64,000 nt of DNA from Vandiemenella viatica (taxonomy: Eukaryota; Arthropoda; Insecta; Orthoptera; Morabidae). Made by a program: the position numbers and the translations under genes. The notes under the pieces were generated by a model. It was not told where the DNA came from, did no database searches, and saw only the letters and a list, made by a program, of their open reading frames with translations. Location of the stretch: NCBI GenBank assembly GCA_031002005.1, contig JARYHS010008074.1, forward strand, positions 12,160,924-12,224,923. The letters run 5' to 3'. Within the stretch, counting starts at the first letter, position 1. Each line of letters begins with the position of its first letter. Positions 23,215 through 34,498 of this stretch are shown piece by piece.

Positions 23215-25040
23215 TTTGTTGTCCTGGTTGAACCGCGTCAATTTATGAAAATCTAACGTTTCGGCCATCACTTTGCGGCCTTCTTCAGAGGACTGTCAAG
23301 GATCGGATCGCTGTTGCCTATATATAGCTCCTGAAGAGCGCGTTAACCGTTTGGAGTGACGTCACTCAAGTTACCGCCGCCAGCGTGGCCGGTCCGAAGG
23401 GGTCTTGCGTCTCACTCTTTCCTAATCAAGGAAGACCATATTTGGTCAAGTTGTAGCCCGTTTCGTATTATCTGGTCTCTTTTCATTTCCAGCGCTTCTC
23501 TGATACTCCTAGGCCACCACCTGCTTTCATGAACCAGAACACTAGTGTCACTGAATAAAATTGCGTGCCCACTGCCGGCCAAATGTTGTGCTACAGCTGA
23601 TTTTCTGACGTTATTTTTAAGATGTCTTATGTGTTCACACAGGATTTCCTTGACCGTCAGTCCAGTCTCGCCGATATATACTTGGCCTCAGGTACAGGGT
23701 ATGTTTTGGTATACGCCCGCTGTCAGCAGTTTCTCCCTCCTGTCTTTAACCTTTATGAACACATCAGAAATCTTCCTAGGTGCTCTGTATATCGGACTGA
23801 TATTTTTCTTCTTTAGAAGAACGCCAATTTTATCTGTCACCGCCAGAACGTAGGGTAATACTGCCTTGGGTCCGTCTGTTCGTCTTCTGGGTTCAACTTG
23901 AGGTGCTGGAGCACAGGGCAGTGCATGAGGTTCAAGCCTTGCGGTGGACTTATTAAAAACGTTAAGGCTGTAGCCGTTGGCCAGAAACGTCTCCTTCAAA
24001 ATTTCTTTTTCCGTGGCAACGCTCGCTTCGTCACTGACTATGGAAACACGAACACTTCAAGTTTTTAAAATTCTGCGTTTCACTGCTGGATGGTGGTGAA
24101 AGGCTGCATGCAAATAGCGATTCGTGTGCGTGGGCTTGCGATAAACTCCGTGGCCCAGGGAGCCATCTTCCTTCCGCCTCATGATCACGTCCATAAAAGG
24201 AAGTTGTTGGTCAACCACGGTGAACTTAATTTTGTCGTGAGCACTGTTTGATTGTTGGAAGAAGGCCTGCAGGGATTCTCGCCCGTGAGGCCAGATAACA
24301 AATGTGTCGTCGACGTAACGCAGTCATCAAGAAGGTTTTAGATTGATTATTTACCACTTCAGCCTCAAATGCCTCCATAAACACATCGGCCACGATTGGA
24401 GACAGTGGGAAACCCATCGCTGCTTTTTCATTCTGTTGGTAGATGTCATTCCTGTATTGTAAGAAAGTAGTCCTAAGGCAAAATTCAGTTAGTGACGCCC
24501 ATTCCTCCGACAGGCTGAGATTTTCTAGTCGTTCCCTGATGATGTTGATGGTTTCGTCAACTATTGTTTGTAAACAGTGACGTGACGTCGAAGCTTACTA
24601 GTATGTCGTTGTCTTCCAGACATCTGTCCTTGATCATATTTATAAAATTAGAAGAATTTCGAATTGTAAAAGTGAAGTTAGTAAGAATTTTAACTTAACC
24701 GCCAGATATCTTGCCAGCGGATGTGTCGGAGACTGAAATGCGCTGACAATTGGTCGTAACGGCACCCCGTCATTGTGTATCTTGAGAAGGCAGTACAGTC
24801 GTGGCGTCAGGTGATTCGACGTAGTTAATTTTATTTTGACCTCCTGAACGATTGAGGTTGTTTCCCGTATTTTAGTTGCAACGTTACGTCGAATCTTCTG
24901 GAGAGGGGTTGTTGGCAGGTTTCCATACGTTCCATATTTCAATAACGCCTCTACCCTTCGGTGGTATTCTTCCGAATACTGTACATAACCTCTGAAGAAT
25001 TTCCGTTGTCAGCGGGTAGCACCACAATGTTTTCTCTTTC
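23215..25040 (-). pseudogene. Penelope-like element: RT plus GIY-YIG endonuclease
   Basis: Reading on the reverse strand: ENIVVLPADNGN, LTPRLYCLLKIHNDGVPLRP (RT block), SAFQSPTHPLARYLA, MGFPLSPIVADVFMEAFE, the catalytic YVDDTFVIWPHGRESL, then LGHGVYRKPTHTNRYLHA. Next comes the linker EKEILKETF...TARLEPHA, and the GIY-YIG domain as VYQNIPCTCGQVYIGETGL ending ...HAILFSD. This order (RT then GIY-YIG) defines Penelope-like elements. Several frameshifts break it. The 3' part (23215-23300) holds a hammerhead-like motif. Confidence 0.9.
23258..23288 (-). ncRNA. Hammerhead-like ribozyme motif in Penelope 3' region
   Basis: On the reverse strand CTGAAGA (CUGANGA core) is followed by a stem, GGCC...GGCC, and then GAAAC (GAAA core). 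Hammerhead motifs are reported in Penelope-like elements. GTCCT just upstream can pair with AGGAC about 60 nt downstream, a possible stem I. I could not find a clean cleavage triplet, so this is a candidate only. Confidence 0.35.
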
Positions 25041-25042
25041 TA

Positions 25043-25720
25043 AGTGTTCGTGCTTCCATGGCCAGTGACGAAGCGAGCATAGCCATTGAAAAAGAAATTT
25101 TGAAGGAGATATTTCTGACCAACGGCTACAACCTTGACGTTATCAATATGGCCACCGCAAGGCTTGAACCTCAAGCACAACCTTGTGCTCCTGCATCACG
25201 GACGTGTACCAGATATCCTGTAGCTGTGGCCAAGTGTATATCTGTGAGACTGGAAGGACGGTCAATGAAAGGCTGTAGGAACAAGTAAGACATCTTAAAA
25301 ATAACGAAGTCAGAAAATCAGCTGTAGCACAACATTCGGCTGACAGTGGGCACGCAATTTTATTTAGTGATACTAGTGTTTTGGTTCATGAAATCAGTTG
25401 GTGGACCAAGATTATCAGAGAAGCGCTGGATATTGAAAAGAGATCAGATAATATGAACGCGGACGGCGGGCTACAACTTGACCAAATATGGTCGTGCTTG
25501 ATTAGGAAAACGCGGGACGCAAGCCCACATCGGACCGGCCACGCTGGCGGCGGTAACTTGAGTGACGTCACTCCAAACGGTTAACGCGCTCTTCGGGAGC
25601 TATAAATAGGCGACAGCGATCCGATCCTTGACAATACTCTGAAGATGGCCGCAAACTGATGGCTGAAACGTTAGGTTTTCATAAATTGACGCGGTTCAAC
25701 CGGACAACAAAAATAACATC
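25043..25720 (+). pseudogene. Penelope-like element, endonuclease part, opposite orientation
   Basis: A second, 5'-truncated Penelope copy beginning at the RT/endonuclease linker (SDEASIAIEKEILKEIF) with an internal deletion. It continues through GIY-YIG (SCSCGQVYICETGRTVNERL, HSADSGHAILFSDTSVLVHE) and the 3' region shared with the reverse-strand copy. In the domain the usual YIGE is YICE. It abuts the reverse-strand copy directly, so the two copies are arranged 5' end to 5' end. Confidence 0.88.
25639..25669 (+). ncRNA. Hammerhead-like motif, second Penelope copy
   Basis: CTGAAGA, stem TGGCC...TGGCT, then GAAAC: the same arrangement as at 23258-23288 with changes in stem and loop that largely keep pairing (one G-U). 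The flanking stem I is not obvious. Confidence 0.3.
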
Positions 25721-28020
25721 CCAAGTTACTGATCTTCGCGCAAATCAGGTACTGAAACAAATCACCAAGGGAAACGCTTAAAGATTTAACTAAAACCATC
25801 CTATTATATAAAACGCTAACGTGGCGTCTGGATGCGTCGTCTATAGCTGCTACTGCTATTGGCTAGAGAACGGCCAATCATCAACCACCATATTACATTC
25901 GTACCATCATCTTGCTTTTCGTTTATTTACAGCTAGACGCAGACATTCATATAAGGAGAAGGGGATTCAATATTTACGCTATTTTATCTGTATCAGTTAT
26001 CAAAACTAGGTTAAACCATAACCTAAGAATTTTTTTGGCAGACGATAAGAAACAATGAAGTTTATTAAAAACTCAGAGAAACGTACGTAATCGCGCAATG
26101 TATCAGTCAAATAAATAACAGTCATCCGTTTTCGAAATTGTAAAAATGCATTTATTTAAATAAAATCTAACCAAATATTCTGAACGAAAGATATAATTAA
26201 AAATGATTTCAATTTATAATTCGCAATTTAACAACGATATTCTTGCATCCAAATAGCGGCGAGCAGAGATAGAAAATTAATGCGAGGCAATCATACCATG
26301 GATCATACGTTACAAAGTTACAATTGCTACGTTCGTTTAAATTTACATGTTGATTTTTGTTTATTTATGACAACTAGATGCAAAAATTAATGCAAGAAGA
26401 AGAGTATTCCATGTTTGCGTTATTTCATCTGTACCAGTTATAAGAACGAGGTTAAAACATATCCTAAGAATGTTTTTGGCAGATGATAAGAAAGAATGAA
26501 GTTAATTAAAAACTCGAAGAAAGTTTACACCAAAATTACGAATCGCGAAATGTATCACCGTTATCCGTTTTTGATATTATACTTTCCGTCATTAAAGTAA
26601 AATGCATTTATTTAAATAAATCATAGCAAATACTCCGATAATCTAACCACAGTATGGTACTCATATCACGAAGATTTCATTAAAAATGGTCGATATTTGC
26701 TTTTTCATGCAATCTTTTCCAGAATAAATTCAGACTACCACCTTATTCATATGAGGGTAATAAAAGCTATGATTTTCGAATGCAATGTTAATGGAGGTTG
26801 GGGCTAAGTTCACCAGAATCGCAACTGACACATTTTGTTACAGCATAATTCGCTCTGAAATGAGTTTTACAAACCATTTAAACTGCTTTCATAAGCGCCA
26901 TGTTACTGGAAGTATTATTTATTGCGGGGGAAAGAAGTTTCGTATTTATCGTGCTGAATTGTGCCTGGACCAGGAATAAAACTGATATTACATTGACAGC
27001 AAAAGTTTTTGTGGGATTCCAAATATGTTTTTAATTTTATTGGTTCTATACTTCTATCGTCATTAATTCAGTAGAAGTTACTACTGTATCGCTATGTGAA
27101 CTGCAAATGAAATATATAGAACATTACAAAATCAAGGCCATTAGCATTATGTAATAACAATTCCATATAATTAACCAATTGAAAAAAAATGAACTGCCAG
27201 GATATAGCATTCAAACCGTCATTTTTGACGGGCCGAAGCTAGTGATATAATGTAAAATTAATAGGAAAATTAAAGGGAAAATGTAGTAGGTGATGAATTT
27301 ACAGTAAAATAATTAATAGTAAAAGGAAATCATGAATATGTAAGGGAAATTGTATCCAATATGATACATTGGAACTGAATTAAATACGGAAAGATATAAT
27401 CATATTGTGACTTGTCGAATTTCATAGGGTAACGTAAGATTATTAAGGAAGGAACGACGTCACGGAAGGTTGTGATGAGGTTGATATACAGATACAACTA
27501 AGATTTCTCTCTACAGTTCAAAGCATCACATTTTAACATCACCAATGTCAGCATCATGTAGTTATTTATCGATACTTATTTTCTAGCAGAAAAATCTGTG
27601 GAGGCAGTAATTAGATTGAATTTCAGCCTACACTAGAATGAAAACTATGCATGACATTATAGCAGGCGTCCTGTTTTATTATTTGTTGTTACATTCTAGG
27701 ATTATTAATCATGCGAAATGTTGTCCTCAATTTGGCAGTCTAAATATAATTTCTATTTCACTTGCAGAATACGAATTAATATCATTTAACTTCCGCTTTC
27801 ATTTGTAGATTTCCTTGGAATTTTTTCGAGCTGTTGATTGCCCCACGGCAAAAAACTCGTACTTACGTGCAGCTCCGTTAATGTAATGTATATGCTGTGT
27901 GATGCCATGAGAGTCATGTTTCTGAAATCAATGCGGATGGAAGTCGATCTGTATCGCGGTAGTAGTTTACATGATGCCACTAACATGGCGTTCAAAAATG
28001 GAGATTAAATTACCAAAAAA
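25721..28020 (+). repeat. Duplicated segment, copy 2 (interrupted by Helitron)
   Basis: 25721-25798 plus 27243-28010 match 12743-13642. The two loci share not only the Penelope 3' end but also about 850 bp beyond it, pointing to a segmental duplication or a composite repeat family. Copy 2 ends in an A-run (28016-28028); copy 1 ends in C's at the gap. Confidence 0.85.
25799..27242 (+). mobile_element. Non-autonomous Helitron with empty site known
   Basis: Begins TCCTATTATATAAAACGC after an A; ends GCCGAAGCTAG before a T, with a CCGTCA/TGACGG hairpin 11 nt from the 3' end. The 12.8-kb duplicate preserves the uninterrupted AAAACCA|TG site, showing insertion between A and T without duplication. 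Inside are two related modules (about 25930-26230 and 26370-26650), each containing AACCTAAGAATTTTT-like and CAGA(C/T)GATAAGAAA blocks. No Rep/helicase ORF. Confidence 0.93.
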
Positions 28021-28029
28021 AAAAAAAAT

Positions 28030-28329
28030 CCAGTTCCTTGTACTTCATATTGTAATAAGTTCCAATTGTCACCTTGGTCCAGACTGCTGCATTTAAACCA
28101 AACCACAAACTCCACAAATATTACCTCTGGAAAATAAAAGCGCCAATCACACGCGCATTAATACATACACTATATTGCATGTTAGTGATGTCATGTATCG
28201 CAATAAAAAATTGTATCTTCAAATAATTGCGCTTTTTCACTCTGCATAAGACAGATGCTCTTTGAGTGTGGATCATACATATATTAGGAAGTAATTGAAA
28301 GCAGAAGTTATTAATGTAAAGAAAATTTC
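28030..28329. other. No recognised gene
   Basis: AT-rich; nothing identified. The last 8 bases (AAAATTTC) are the target duplication of the next element. Confidence 0.5.
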
Positions 28330-28915
28330 GTCAGTTTTATTATTACCGTGGCGCCACAATCTGATAATGAATTCTTGTAAAACTCGACAAAACAAATTGA
28401 AAATAAAGAATAGAATTTATTGATATCTCGATTGGTTTTCGAGATATAGCATGTTAAAAATCAGTAATAGGTATAGTTCCTTGTGCTTTTGGTGGTATGT
28501 TACTTCTGCTCTAAGCAGTACTTCAACCTAACAACAACCAACAGGAAAAATCACCTAAAGTGCATTTCAACCGTGTAGATAAAGTGGTTTTGATCAATTA
28601 TTTTTCTGGTCCATGCTGGATCTCACCCTATTCTCTTCACTTTTGAGATACAAAAAATGTCTCGAGAACTGAGCGAGATATCATTTTTTTAAAAAAATCT
28701 TTATTTTCGATTAGTCTTGTCGAGTTATGTAAGAATTCATCATTAAATTAGCCGTAATATTTTTTTTCTGGTCCAGGCCGCATTTTCACGTCAATTTTGA
28801 GGTACAATATCTCGAGAACTATCAAAACATTTTATTCTTTATTTTCAATTTATCTCGTCGAGTTACATAAGAATCTTTCATCAAATTGGGGGACCAAGGT
28901 TATCGTAGAATCCCC
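28330..28915. mobile_element. MITE of the long-TIR CXC transposon family
   Basis: A 586-bp element starting GTCAGTTTTATTATTACC and ending GGTTATCGTAGAATCCCC, flanked by perfect 8-bp duplications AAAATTTC (28322-28329 and 28916-28923). Its ends closely match those of the 3.37-kb element at 32567-35934 (GGCAGTTCTATCATTACC ... GGTAATGATAGAATCCCC). Its inner blocks (GGTCCAGGCCG, TATCTCGAGAACT, TCGTCGAGTT) are also shared, two of them repeated. No ORF. Confidence 0.9.
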
Positions 28916-28923
28916 AAAATTTC

Positions 28924-31900
28924 TTCAATATTGTTGGTTCCCCATTCTATATAAACCGAATTAATTTCTTCTGCGATCTGACCTGTTTATATGAGAGCTG
29001 TGCACAGTGAACATTACCCGTCGTGTCTGAGCCGCTGGATAGCCCTATTGACGCTGCCGGGCACTCTCCAGCGATGCATACTGCTGCGCTGATCGCGTCC
29101 CGAATCCTCGTCATCCTCATCCTCTTGTTCGGGAGGCTCCCACTGACGTAATAATGTCCGAAGTTCAGACAACTTCACAGGTTTGGGAGGGCCCGCCATA
29201 GGCATGCACCCCAAGATGAACGTCATTTGTTTCACTGATATTTAACCAACAACCAAAGGGAATGTTATAACAGGATATACCACCAGAGATGCTAATAATA
29301 TCGAAGGGATAAAAAGAAATTAGTATGAACATAACATTCGAGTCTAATTTCTCTAGTCTACTCGAACAGTGTCAAATTTTTTCGTCTTCAGGTGGAAAAT
29401 GAAGATGTTACTCGAATATTCCCACTAAAGCAGAAGTTTCCAAACTTTATGTTACTACGTCTTCCTTTAAAAAAGATCTCGGCGTTTCTCCCCCTTCATT
29501 TATAACTCTCTCATATTGCAACCATGTCGACAGCTCCCATTTTTCGACTCTGTCAGAAGCTTGCAAGTGATATTACAACCTTTTTTTAATATTATTTCTG
29601 TTTACTGAACAACTCTAAAGTTAATTGAAAAAAGTGCTTGGATTCTCTTATAAAGGGAATGCAAAATTTGAACTACCGTTTTAATTTGCCTGCTCTCATA
29701 CTATCTATTGGAAAAACTTTCTTATAAAACAAACACATTGTTTTTCTATAACATTTTTACTTCTGAATCCTAGTGAAAAATATGCCGAGTAGTATTTTAT
29801 TCCCATGTGAGTTTACCTTCTTGTTCCCTGTTACCTGAATTCCTACTACCTTTGCTTTTTGTCAGCATCATTAACCTCATCACTATCTTAATTATTTGTA
29901 CAGTTTATCTTGTAACCAGTCAAAAATTTATTCATTCCTCTTAAAATAAAAAATATTAGGATTAAAAAAACTGCCAACATTACTAATAAATAACGTTTGA
30001 TTATGAGGTTACTGGGTTATATTTTGCGATGTTTACCAGTTCTAACGGCCGTTTGTTAATAAATATGCATTCGCATAACAGTGAAAAGGCAGCTGTGATT
30101 AGCGTTTCTAGAGGACCGTTTTATAAACTATGCAACTGCAAACTGTAAGTCCAAACAAACTGGTGCTATCCAAATTTCCAAAAGGTGGCGATGAAAGGTT
30201 TAAAATATAAAATTAGAGATTATAAAGTTTATCATATGTTATGAAAAAGTTTCTTTATATGTATATATTATTATTTATATGTCTGATATTATTAAACATA
30301 CATTTCTTTTAAATTCTTCAAGCCTCCCTTTGCTCTACTCCGCGCTTCACAGTTTGGAAACCTCTGTATTAAATGATATTACATTGAGTTAAAACTACGG
30401 TGAAACTGCCAAATCATCTACCTCAAGCGTCCTAATCAGCGATTGCATTATACGCATACAAAAAATTCTTGGAATGATGATATTACATTGTATATTCTGT
30501 ATTACTGATTTCAGTTATTATATACTGCTTGAAAAAACTCTTCCCTGCTCCCACTATGCCTTATACACCGTACCTTGCTTTTTTATATTCTGTACGTAAG
30601 TATGCTAGATAACCTATGTCCTTCAGTGTAGTTCGTCATGGCTAAGTGGTACTGCAGAAATGTTTCACGGTTATTGAGTCATTTTGAATAATAGAAGCAT
30701 TTTGTGGTAACACTATTTCAATTTTTTTACAATATAGCGGATATTGAAATAATCTGACATAGTCTATTAAAGTTCAACTGTGAATGTTGGGTAGAGTGAA
30801 ATCCTGACTAAAAATTTGTAATCTTAAGATTCCCGTCACCGCTCAATTCAGGATAATACTTACAAACTGAAACGCACAGGTATACCTCTTTTACCCAATC
30901 AACAAATACCTTCCTTGCAGTATGACTCGGTTTTCAGGATTTTCGTATTAATAGTGGTCAGTGAAGGGATGCGATTTACTTGCTTTACAAATGTTTATTT
31001 TAAACTGTTGTAAATTAGGTTTTTACAGCTCTTACGAGCCCCTAATCACCGTCTCGCAAACTACGCACTCTATCGTCCAGGGCACAAGTTACACGTTTCA
31101 CAGATAGATGGCAATGCATTCGCTCCACCATTAGAATAATTTCTCTCGACGGAAGCGACAGACGCCTTCAACACCAATTCTATCAATACACGACTCTCTT
31201 AAAGAATGAACTAAAACTGCGGTGAATAATAGGTTATCAGTAAGTTGGACGGCGACCCAAGCAGGTTTGTTAGTTAAGATTTGCTTGCAGTCATTTTATA
31301 CTATTAATGAAATCACCCTGTGTAGAAATTGTTAAGGACGGCATATATAAATTTGGGTATAACACATTATAGTGTTTGTTATGTTTACTTCGCGTTTTAA
31401 ATTTATCCATTGCTTATTTTTTTCCCCCTTTTACAAGTTAAGATGGTATATTTGAAGAAGACTAGGAAGAATATATGGAAGCCGCATTCCACATACCACT
31501 GATAAATCCTGTCTACGGCTAATGTCTTACGACATTAATAAAAGAAAAAAAAGGAAGCAAGGAAAAAATTACAAAATAAGACTGAAAATTGAAATCAAAT
31601 CAGTTTATTTTGTTGAAACATACCTAAAATTAAAATTAGTAGTGTAAGAAACAGTTTTACGGATGATATTTGTTTCGAATCAAACACTGATTAGTAATTA
31701 CATCAGACAAGGAAAAATGTATAAAATACAAATGCAGAAAAAGTTTATTGGAAAATATTTGCAGCTTACATTTTAGTTAGTGAATCACAAAGCAACAGGT
31801 GCACTTCAAGATTTCTTGTACCTGGCAAACATTTATCAGAAAGCCATTGCTTGTGTTAAATACTTTAACTGATGTTCTTTGTGGAACAAAACAAAACGTA

Positions 31901-32460
31901 AATAAACATATGTTACCAATGCCCTGTACAATTGCTTCGCATGGCTCTTGTTGGATCCAGCCATTGATTTTTGTGATTTTACTGACAGCAGGGCCATCAA
32001 ACACAGGTAAACGTGAATACAATAATTCCAATTATCTAGTCATTAGGAAACGATGTACTTAATAATTCATTGAGATTTATCACATTTGTGTTTCAAAAAT
32101 TGAAAATGTGGCTTAAAGTTAGGTACAGTTATTTTTATTCAAGGGAAGACTGAAGGTAGAAAAGTTGTATACGTTAGTTACTACAATATTATGAACACAG
32201 AACAATATGAACTCTATGGAGATATCAGTCACGTTCACAATTTCATTAATATTAATAAACACTAATACATCAGATACATGGACCTGAATAACTGTTTCAA
32301 AAAGGAACATATACATCCGATTCGTTTATTCATATTTGTGTATTTCTTCAGCCGAAAATGAGCAAGATTTGCAACGCATGAAACAAATTAAACAGCGTCA
32401 CAACACTTAGAAATAAGCTAAACCACTGACGATTATGTACTTCATCAATCCTCCAAAAGC
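28924..32460. other. Unannotated AT-rich stretch
   Basis: No domain recognised. A reverse-strand frame at 29014-29235 (73 aa, Pro/Glu/Asp-rich start then basic) stands out from its AT-rich neighbours but matches nothing I know. Overlapping frames at 31777-32062 on both strands are not convincing. Confidence 0.4.
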
Positions 32461-32566
32461 ATAATAGAGTTAAGAGAGAGCAGGGTAGTAGGAAATATTT
32501 AAAATAACTAAACAAGGACTTAATAACAGCAAAGAAAATGGCTAACGCTGGGTTTATGAAGAGTAT
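32461..32566 (+). pseudogene. LINE-A copy, 5' side of transposon insertion
   Basis: The bases just before 32559-32566 (ATGAAGAGTAT) join, once the transposon is skipped, to TGTCAGTACAGGAGGACC at 35943. The joined text parallels the LINE-A copy near 58905-58935 (ATGAAAAATATTATTGGTGCAGGGAGACC on the reverse strand). So the transposon landed inside a LINE-A copy. Confidence 0.6.
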
Positions 32567-33265
32567 GGCAGTTCTATCATTACCATGGCGTCAAAATCTG
32601 ATGATGAATTCTTGTAGAACTCGACGAAAAAAATCGAAAATAAAGAATAAAACTTTTTGGTATCTCGCTTGGTTTTCTAGATATAGTATGTTAAAAATCA
32701 GTCATAGGTATAGTTCCTTCTGCTTTTGGTGTTTTTTCTTCTGGTCCAGGCCGTATTTCAACCCAGCAACAAACACTAGGAAGAAAATAAAACACCTATT
32801 AGTCCAGTCATTTAAGCTTAAATTAGGTAAGAATCTCGGAATTCGAGATACCCAGCTGTAAGTCTGTAAATACTTGTATATTGACACCCTAAAAGTGGTC
32901 TCAAAACCTACATATGGTAGGGTGTGCGCAACTATTAAATTTCGAGGTCAAAGGTCACAAAAAATCGTTTTTTTGCTCTTTTTTGTAAATATCTCATTTC
33001 CTAAGGGTTTTTTGATATTTGTATTTATTATCAATATTGTAGAATACAAAACTCTCTACAAATTTTGTCTAAAAAACTTTTTTATACGGTGAACCGTTTT
33101 CGAGATAGAGGGCGGAGAGCGCGCGGTCACAGCATCACTTCAGGTCAACCGGTGCCTCCGGTCGAAAACGCGCCATATATAGTTGATGAACTATCGATAA
33201 ATCAATGATTATATATATTTGTCAATTTTTATTAACTATTATATTATATTTTATCATTTTCTTCA
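32567..33265. repeat. Left terminal inverted repeat (~690 bp)
   Basis: Matches the reverse complement of 35253-35934 nearly throughout. Landmarks: TGGGGATTCTATC-type end, GGTCCAGGCCG, CAGCTGTAAGTCTGTAAATA, CCTACATATGGTAGGG, GAACCGTTTTCGAGATAG, GGTCAACCGGTGCCTCCGG, ATCGATAAATCAATGATTAT. The outer 250 bp is less conserved than the inner 440 bp, with an indel near 32790. Confidence 0.93.
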
Positions 33266-33532
33266 TGCATTAAATCTATATCTATTCAATAATACTGATA
33301 ACCGTTTCCTGAAATTAAAAAATAATTAAGGGAAAAACTTAAATCATATTATAATTATATTCCCATTTACACTAATGACATTTTAAATAGAAAATAATTA
33401 AGTGCATCTTCTTTAAAATCTGTAAATTTTAAAATCCTTCCACTACGTCAAAAATTATACCTGGGAATTATATGGGCCCCTATTATACACTACGGACCTT
33501 TCTATTTATAGCCAGTAGGGACAGATGTTCAA

Positions 33533-34438
33533 TTGTATTGTATAGTTACGACCGTCTTCTCTTTCTTTCAGTTTGAATCGTATCTTGGTAAATACGGACG
33601 TACAATTTCAAGAACTATGGCTGATTTGTGTTTTCTATGTAATAAGTCAGATTCGGGAGGTGAATCGCTTATTGAAGTAGTGCGCGGTATGAAATCTCTA
33701 CGAACTGCAAGTGTCGAACGAAACGACGGAAAAATTGATTATTTAAAATCAGTAACCTCTGTTAAAGTGCATGAAAAGTGCCGAAGTGTTTACATTAGTA
33801 AAAACTGTATCCAAGCAGCAAAACGGAAACAAGAAGAAGGAGAAACTATAACTTCTCCATTAGTACTCCGTAAAAAACGAGGTGAAGTGTTTGATTTTAA
33901 GAATCAATGTTTATTTTGTGGCGAAGTTGCTGATGAGGCTGCAGAGAAAAAGAAAAGAGAAAAATACAGGCGGAAGATAAAAAATGTGAGTAGTCTTGAG
34001 TTCAAAGATACTGTTATCAAAAAAGCAGAAGAACTTGAGGATGATTTCGGAGAATTGGTGAAAAGTCGTATAATTTTACAGTATGATTTGATCGCTGCTG
34101 AAGCGAAGTACCATGCGGCTTGCTTTACAAACTTTTCAAATAAATCATCATCATCAACGCCTCTTGAGAAACCTCTTCAAGATAATCAAGTTACAGAAGC
34201 TATGTTAGAGATTTTCAATTACATCGAAAATAATAATGATTCTCAATTCACACTAAAAGAGCTTAAAGATGTCTTGACAGGGTATGTGCCAGAAGATAAA
34301 ACTATCATTACAAAACAACCACAGAAGTACTTAACCGATATCGTAATTACGAAGAAAGTTGGAGTTTTCACAATCATTTCTTTCCGTGATGCACAAGCTA
34401 ATATTCTATCAAAACTTGGTACGAAAGTAAAAAAATAG
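33533..34438 (+). CDS. Zinc-binding N-terminal part of a transposon-encoded protein
   Basis: The frame opens at 33533, but the natural start is probably the ATG at 33617 (MADLCFLCNK), giving about 273 aa. There are two zinc-finger-like modules: CFLC...VHEKC (about residues 5-57 from MADLC) and CLFC...YHAAC (about 105-172), each CxxC followed by HxxC, the second with a Lys/Arg/Glu-rich helix between. The frame ends at TAG after a run of seven A's. One base shifted, it continues IDPEAERLRIVEAAAAIIRE to about 34500, so this is likely a frameshift within an originally longer protein. It has no known enzymatic motif; the likely role is DNA or protein binding for the transposon. I recall similar N-termini in long, multicopy, uncharacterised invertebrate proteins. 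Confidence 0.8.
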   Translation: MYCIVTTVFSFFQFESYLGKYGRTISRTMADLCFLCNKSDSGGESLIEVVRGMKSLRTASVERNDGKIDYLKSVTSVKVHEKCRSVYISKNCIQAAKRKQEEGETITSPLVLRKKRGEVFDFKNQCLFCGEVADEAAEKKKREKYRRKIKNVSSLEFKDTVIKKAEELEDDFGELVKSRIILQYDLIAAEAKYHAACFTNFSNKSSSSTPLEKPLQDNQVTEAMLEIFNYIENNNDSQFTLKELKDVLTGYVPEDKTIITKQPQKYLTDIVITKKVGVFTIISFRDAQANILSKLGTKVKK

Positions 34439-34498
34439 ATCCTGAAGCAGAAAGGCTAAGAATTGTAGAAGCTGCAGCAGCAATTATTAGAGAAATCT

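Noticed and set aside
29014..29235. 73-codon reverse frame as a gene
   Set aside because: Unusual composition but no recognised domain, no splice or promoter context; left as unassigned.
33533..33616. N-terminal extension of the CXC transposon protein to 33533
   Set aside because: The residues before MADLC are not protein-like and the ATG at 33617 begins the cysteine-rich module.
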